DNA of 7,943 bases, taken from NCBI GenBank assembly GCA_035286745.1, contig DATECU010000309.1, positions 1 through 7,943 on the forward strand, given 5' to 3'. The translations under genes and the position numbers were made by a program. The notes beneath the pieces are model-generated. The model had not been told where the DNA came from, did not search any database, and was given only the letters and a program-made list of their open reading frames with translations. This document shows, one piece after another, positions 5,924-7,943 of this stretch (position 1 is its first letter; the number at the start of each line of letters is the position of its first letter). This DNA comes from DATECU01 sp035286745. Its GTDB lineage: Bacteria; Acidobacteriota; Vicinamibacteria; Fen-336.

Positions 5924-7444
5924 TCCGGGGAGAGCATGAACGCGCACCCTACCAGCTGGCGAGCGTTGGCGCGACTGCGCCAGCAGATCGACGATGCCGA
6001 ACCGCGCCACCTGCGGCGCTGGACGAGCGCGCTCGTCTTTCTCGCTCTGTGGGGCCTCATCACTCACGGAAACAGCGCCGGCACCGGCGATGAGCCGCAC
6101 TACCTGATGATCGCCCACTCGCTGGTCTTCGACCGCGACTTCGACCTGGCTAACAACTACGCCGACCCCACCAATCTGGTGGCTGACGGGAGCCTTCAAC
6201 CGGAACGTCACGCGATCCCCGGCCGCGACGGCATCCTCCGGTCCGTGCACGACGTCGGCATGCCGGCGGCGTTCGCGCCCTGCTTTGGTGCTGCGTATTT
6301 CGTCGCTGAAAAGGTCACGCCGCTCTTGCCGGCCGGTCTGCTGAGGCGCGCCAAACTGAAGCCGGCTCTGATGCTGCGCCATCTCATGAGCTTCGGCATG
6401 ATGGCGCTGGCCTCCTTGTTAGCAGCCCTGCTCTTCGACGCCTTCCTCGAGATTTCCGGACGCAAGGCGCTGGCCTTGGCCTGGGCCCTGCTCATCGCCC
6501 TTTCGCCCCCACTGCTCTCACACTCCTTTCTGTTCTTCACGGAGGTCCCGAGCGCGCTCGGAGGATTCCTCCTCTGGCGGGCCCTGGACCGCGCGCCGAG
6601 GTCTCGGCTGTGGCCCGCCCTCTACGGCCTTCTCATCGGCGCCCTGCTCCTCATCCACGTGCGCAACGTCGGACTCGTCGCGGCACTCCTGGTCCTCGCG
6701 GCGATGGCCCTGCGGGAGCGCCGAGATGGGCGAGGGGTGCTGCTTCTTGCCGGGGGCTTCGCACTGGCTCTCGGCTTGAGAACCTGGATCACTTACACCT
6801 TCTGGGGTTCGCTTCTGACCACCCCACACGCGGCCCCCGCCGCATGGCGCGGCCTGGGCGCGACGCTCGGCGAAGCCGCCTCGCGCCTGTTGGCCCTGTC
6901 CTTCGACCAGGAGCACGGGCTGCTGACGTTCGGCCCCATTCACCTCCTCCTTCTCGCGGGCGTCATTGTCGTTTGGCGCGAAGGGCGGGGCACCGCACTC
7001 AGGACCATCCTACCGGTGGGCGCATACCTGGTGTTCGTCGCGCTGCCAATGACCAACGTCCACGGCTGGCGCGGCGGCTGGTCTCCGGCCGCGCGTTTCC
7101 TGGTGCCAATCATGCCCTGGGTCGCGCTGCTCGGCTTTCGCGCCGTCGCTGCCCTGCCCCGCTGGCCACTCGGTCTCCGCGCGCTGGTCGCTGTCCAGTG
7201 CGCGCTCAACGCCTATCTCTGGCAACACCCTCGCCTGCTCTGGAACAACGGTGACGGCACCAGTGAGCTGTTGGCACGCTTCTCAATCGGTAGCTGGAAG
7301 GTTGCGGAGTGGGTCCCGAGCTGGGAGACCTTCACCCCGACGGACGCCGTGCGCGTGGGGGTCCTGGTTGCTCTGTGGGTCGCCGGCGCGGTGGCGGTCG
7401 CACACCGCTCGCGAAGCGGCGGAGTCGGAGCTGGCCCCGCCTAG
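5915..7444 (+). CDS. Polytopic membrane protein, probable GT-C-fold glycosyltransferase
   Basis: This is a 509-residue integral membrane protein with about 12-13 hydrophobic segments (near 35-51, 112-132, 157-177, 183-200, 204-222, 233-250, 252-267, 274-290, 340-354, 364-378, 396-413, 418-434 and 479-496). After the first segment comes GDEPHYL (58-64). An acidic pair in the first external loop is typical of GT-C glycosyltransferases that use polyprenyl-phosphate sugars, such as the PMT and ArnT families; Asp59-Glu60 would be the catalytic acid candidates. FDQEHGLL (330-337) and GWRGGWSPAARFLVP (384-398) resemble motifs of uncharacterised bacterial proteins of this type. The acceptor and sugar are unknown, and non-enzymatic function cannot be excluded. 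ATG 5915 was chosen for its well-spaced GGAGAG; ATG 5936 would give 502 residues. It follows the peptidase after 167 bases without a clear terminator. Its stop overlaps that of the converging GAF gene. Confidence 0.85.
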   Translation: MRTSGESMNAHPTSWRALARLRQQIDDAEPRHLRRWTSALVFLALWGLITHGNSAGTGDEPHYLMIAHSLVFDRDFDLANNYADPTNLVADGSLQPERHAIPGRDGILRSVHDVGMPAAFAPCFGAAYFVAEKVTPLLPAGLLRRAKLKPALMLRHLMSFGMMALASLLAALLFDAFLEISGRKALALAWALLIALSPPLLSHSFLFFTEVPSALGGFLLWRALDRAPRSRLWPALYGLLIGALLLIHVRNVGLVAALLVLAAMALRERRDGRGVLLLAGGFALALGLRTWITYTFWGSLLTTPHAAPAAWRGLGATLGEAASRLLALSFDQEHGLLTFGPIHLLLLAGVIVVWREGRGTALRTILPVGAYLVFVALPMTNVHGWRGGWSPAARFLVPIMPWVALLGFRAVAALPRWPLGLRALVAVQCALNAYLWQHPRLLWNNGDGTSELLARFSIGSWKVAEWVPSWETFTPTDAVRVGVLVALWVAGAVAVAHRSRSGGVGAGPA

Positions 7445-7943
7445 CGGCCGGGCTTCTTGATCATGTCGAGGAAGCCCTGGAGCGTGGTGAGCTTCCGCTC
7501 CGAGGTGGAGTAGAGGCGAGCCGAGAAGATGGCGGTGGCGGCGTGGCCGGCCAGCAGGGTGAACAGCTCGTGGTCCATGGTGGTGAAGGCGGTCTTTTGC
7601 ACCAGGAGCTTGTTGATGGAGATGACCCCGATCACGCTCTCCTTGATCTTCAGGGGAATCACCGCCAGCGGCTCCAGGAAGGGCGCCGGCTCCCGGCGCG
7701 CGACCGTATCCGCGAAGAAGCTCTCGCCGCTGCTGGCGGCCTTGCCGATCACCCCGTCGCCTAGCGACACGCTGGGAGAGGCGGGAGTCTGCCCCTCGGA
7801 AACCTCGACCTCCAAGTGCCCGCTCTTCTCGCTGAACATCAGGATGTGGAAGGCCTCGGCTCCGATCAGGTTGATCACGATCTCCTGGACTATGCGCAGA
7901 ACTTCCTTGTAATCGAGGGTGGAGTGGAGCTGGTAGCTGGCCA
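7441..7943 (-). CDS. GAF-domain protein (5' end cut by window edge)
   Basis: The last 166 residues of a protein are visible, consisting almost entirely of one GAF domain. GAF domains bind small ligands or mediate dimerisation in signalling proteins. Typical features are the N-terminal helix STLDYKEVLRIVQEI, the loop LGDGVIGKAASSGE, the strand VIGVISINKL, and the closing helix with DHELFTLLAGHAATAI followed by ARLY. A short charged tail ends in KKPGR. The reading frame is open from 7443 to the right edge with no stop. A GTG at 7878-7876 lies inside the first GAF helix, so the real start is probably beyond the window. No kinase, cyclase or DNA-binding domain follows the GAF domain, so any output domain must lie N-terminal, or the protein is a stand-alone sensor or adaptor. 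Ligand unknown. Confidence 0.88.
   Translation of the reverse strand, partial: ASYQLHSTLDYKEVLRIVQEIVINLIGAEAFHILMFSEKSGHLEVEVSEGQTPASPSVSLGDGVIGKAASSGESFFADTVARREPAPFLEPLAVIPLKIKESVIGVISINKLLVQKTAFTTMDHELFTLLAGHAATAIFSARLYSTSERKLTTLQGFLDMIKKPGR

Noticed and set aside
7876..7878. GTG as start of the GAF protein
   Set aside because: It falls within the first GAF helix, and coding sequence with typical GAF residues continues upstream to the window edge without a stop.
1..7943. tRNA or rRNA genes, CRISPR arrays, insertion sequences, defence or phage systems
   Set aside because: No cloverleaf, spaced repeat array, transposase motif or terminal inverted repeat was seen; intergenic space totals only about 300 bases.

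Overview
The window is GC-rich chromosomal DNA from a bacterium. It holds five protein genes on both strands, packed almost without gaps. Very high G+C at third codon positions leaves long antisense frames open that are not genes. No 16S or other taxonomic marker is present. Acidobacteriota or a deltaproteobacterial/myxobacterial-type lineage is my best guess, from the heme gene order, an S9 peptidase joined to a TPR domain, and a GT-C-like membrane protein. That guess is weak.

Region 1 (1-2735, minus strand) is a late heme operon transcribed leftward in the order hemE, hemH, hemY. The three genes overlap by 4 and 14 bases, so they are almost certainly cotranscribed and probably translationally coupled. 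HemE makes coproporphyrinogen III, HemY oxidises a porphyrinogen and HemH inserts iron. The order is the one known from Bacillus subtilis hemEHY, and HemH resembles the B. subtilis enzyme. It is therefore open whether the cell uses the coproporphyrin-dependent or the protoporphyrin-dependent branch. hemY runs off the left edge.

Region 2 (2736-2873) is a 138-base divergent intergenic region. Each flanking gene has a -10-like hexamer only about 7-9 bases before its start codon and no Shine-Dalgarno sequence. This suggests leaderless transcripts in both directions.

Region 3 (2874-5747, plus strand) encodes a 957-residue protein: a complete S9-family serine peptidase (beta-propeller plus alpha/beta hydrolase with Ser/Asp/His) fused to a C-terminal TPR domain of about 280 residues.

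Region 4 (5748-7444, plus strand) is a 167-base spacer followed by a polytopic membrane protein that looks like a GT-C glycosyltransferase. A perfect 17-base inverted repeat covers its probable start codon.

Region 5 (7441-7943, minus strand) is the 3' part of a GAF-domain protein converging on the membrane protein gene. The two stop codons overlap within one CTAG. No RNA genes, mobile elements, CRISPR arrays or convincing intrinsic terminators were seen. Most of the window is ordinary; the points of interest are the peptidase-TPR fusion, the possible leaderless divergent promoters and the palindrome at the membrane-protein start.
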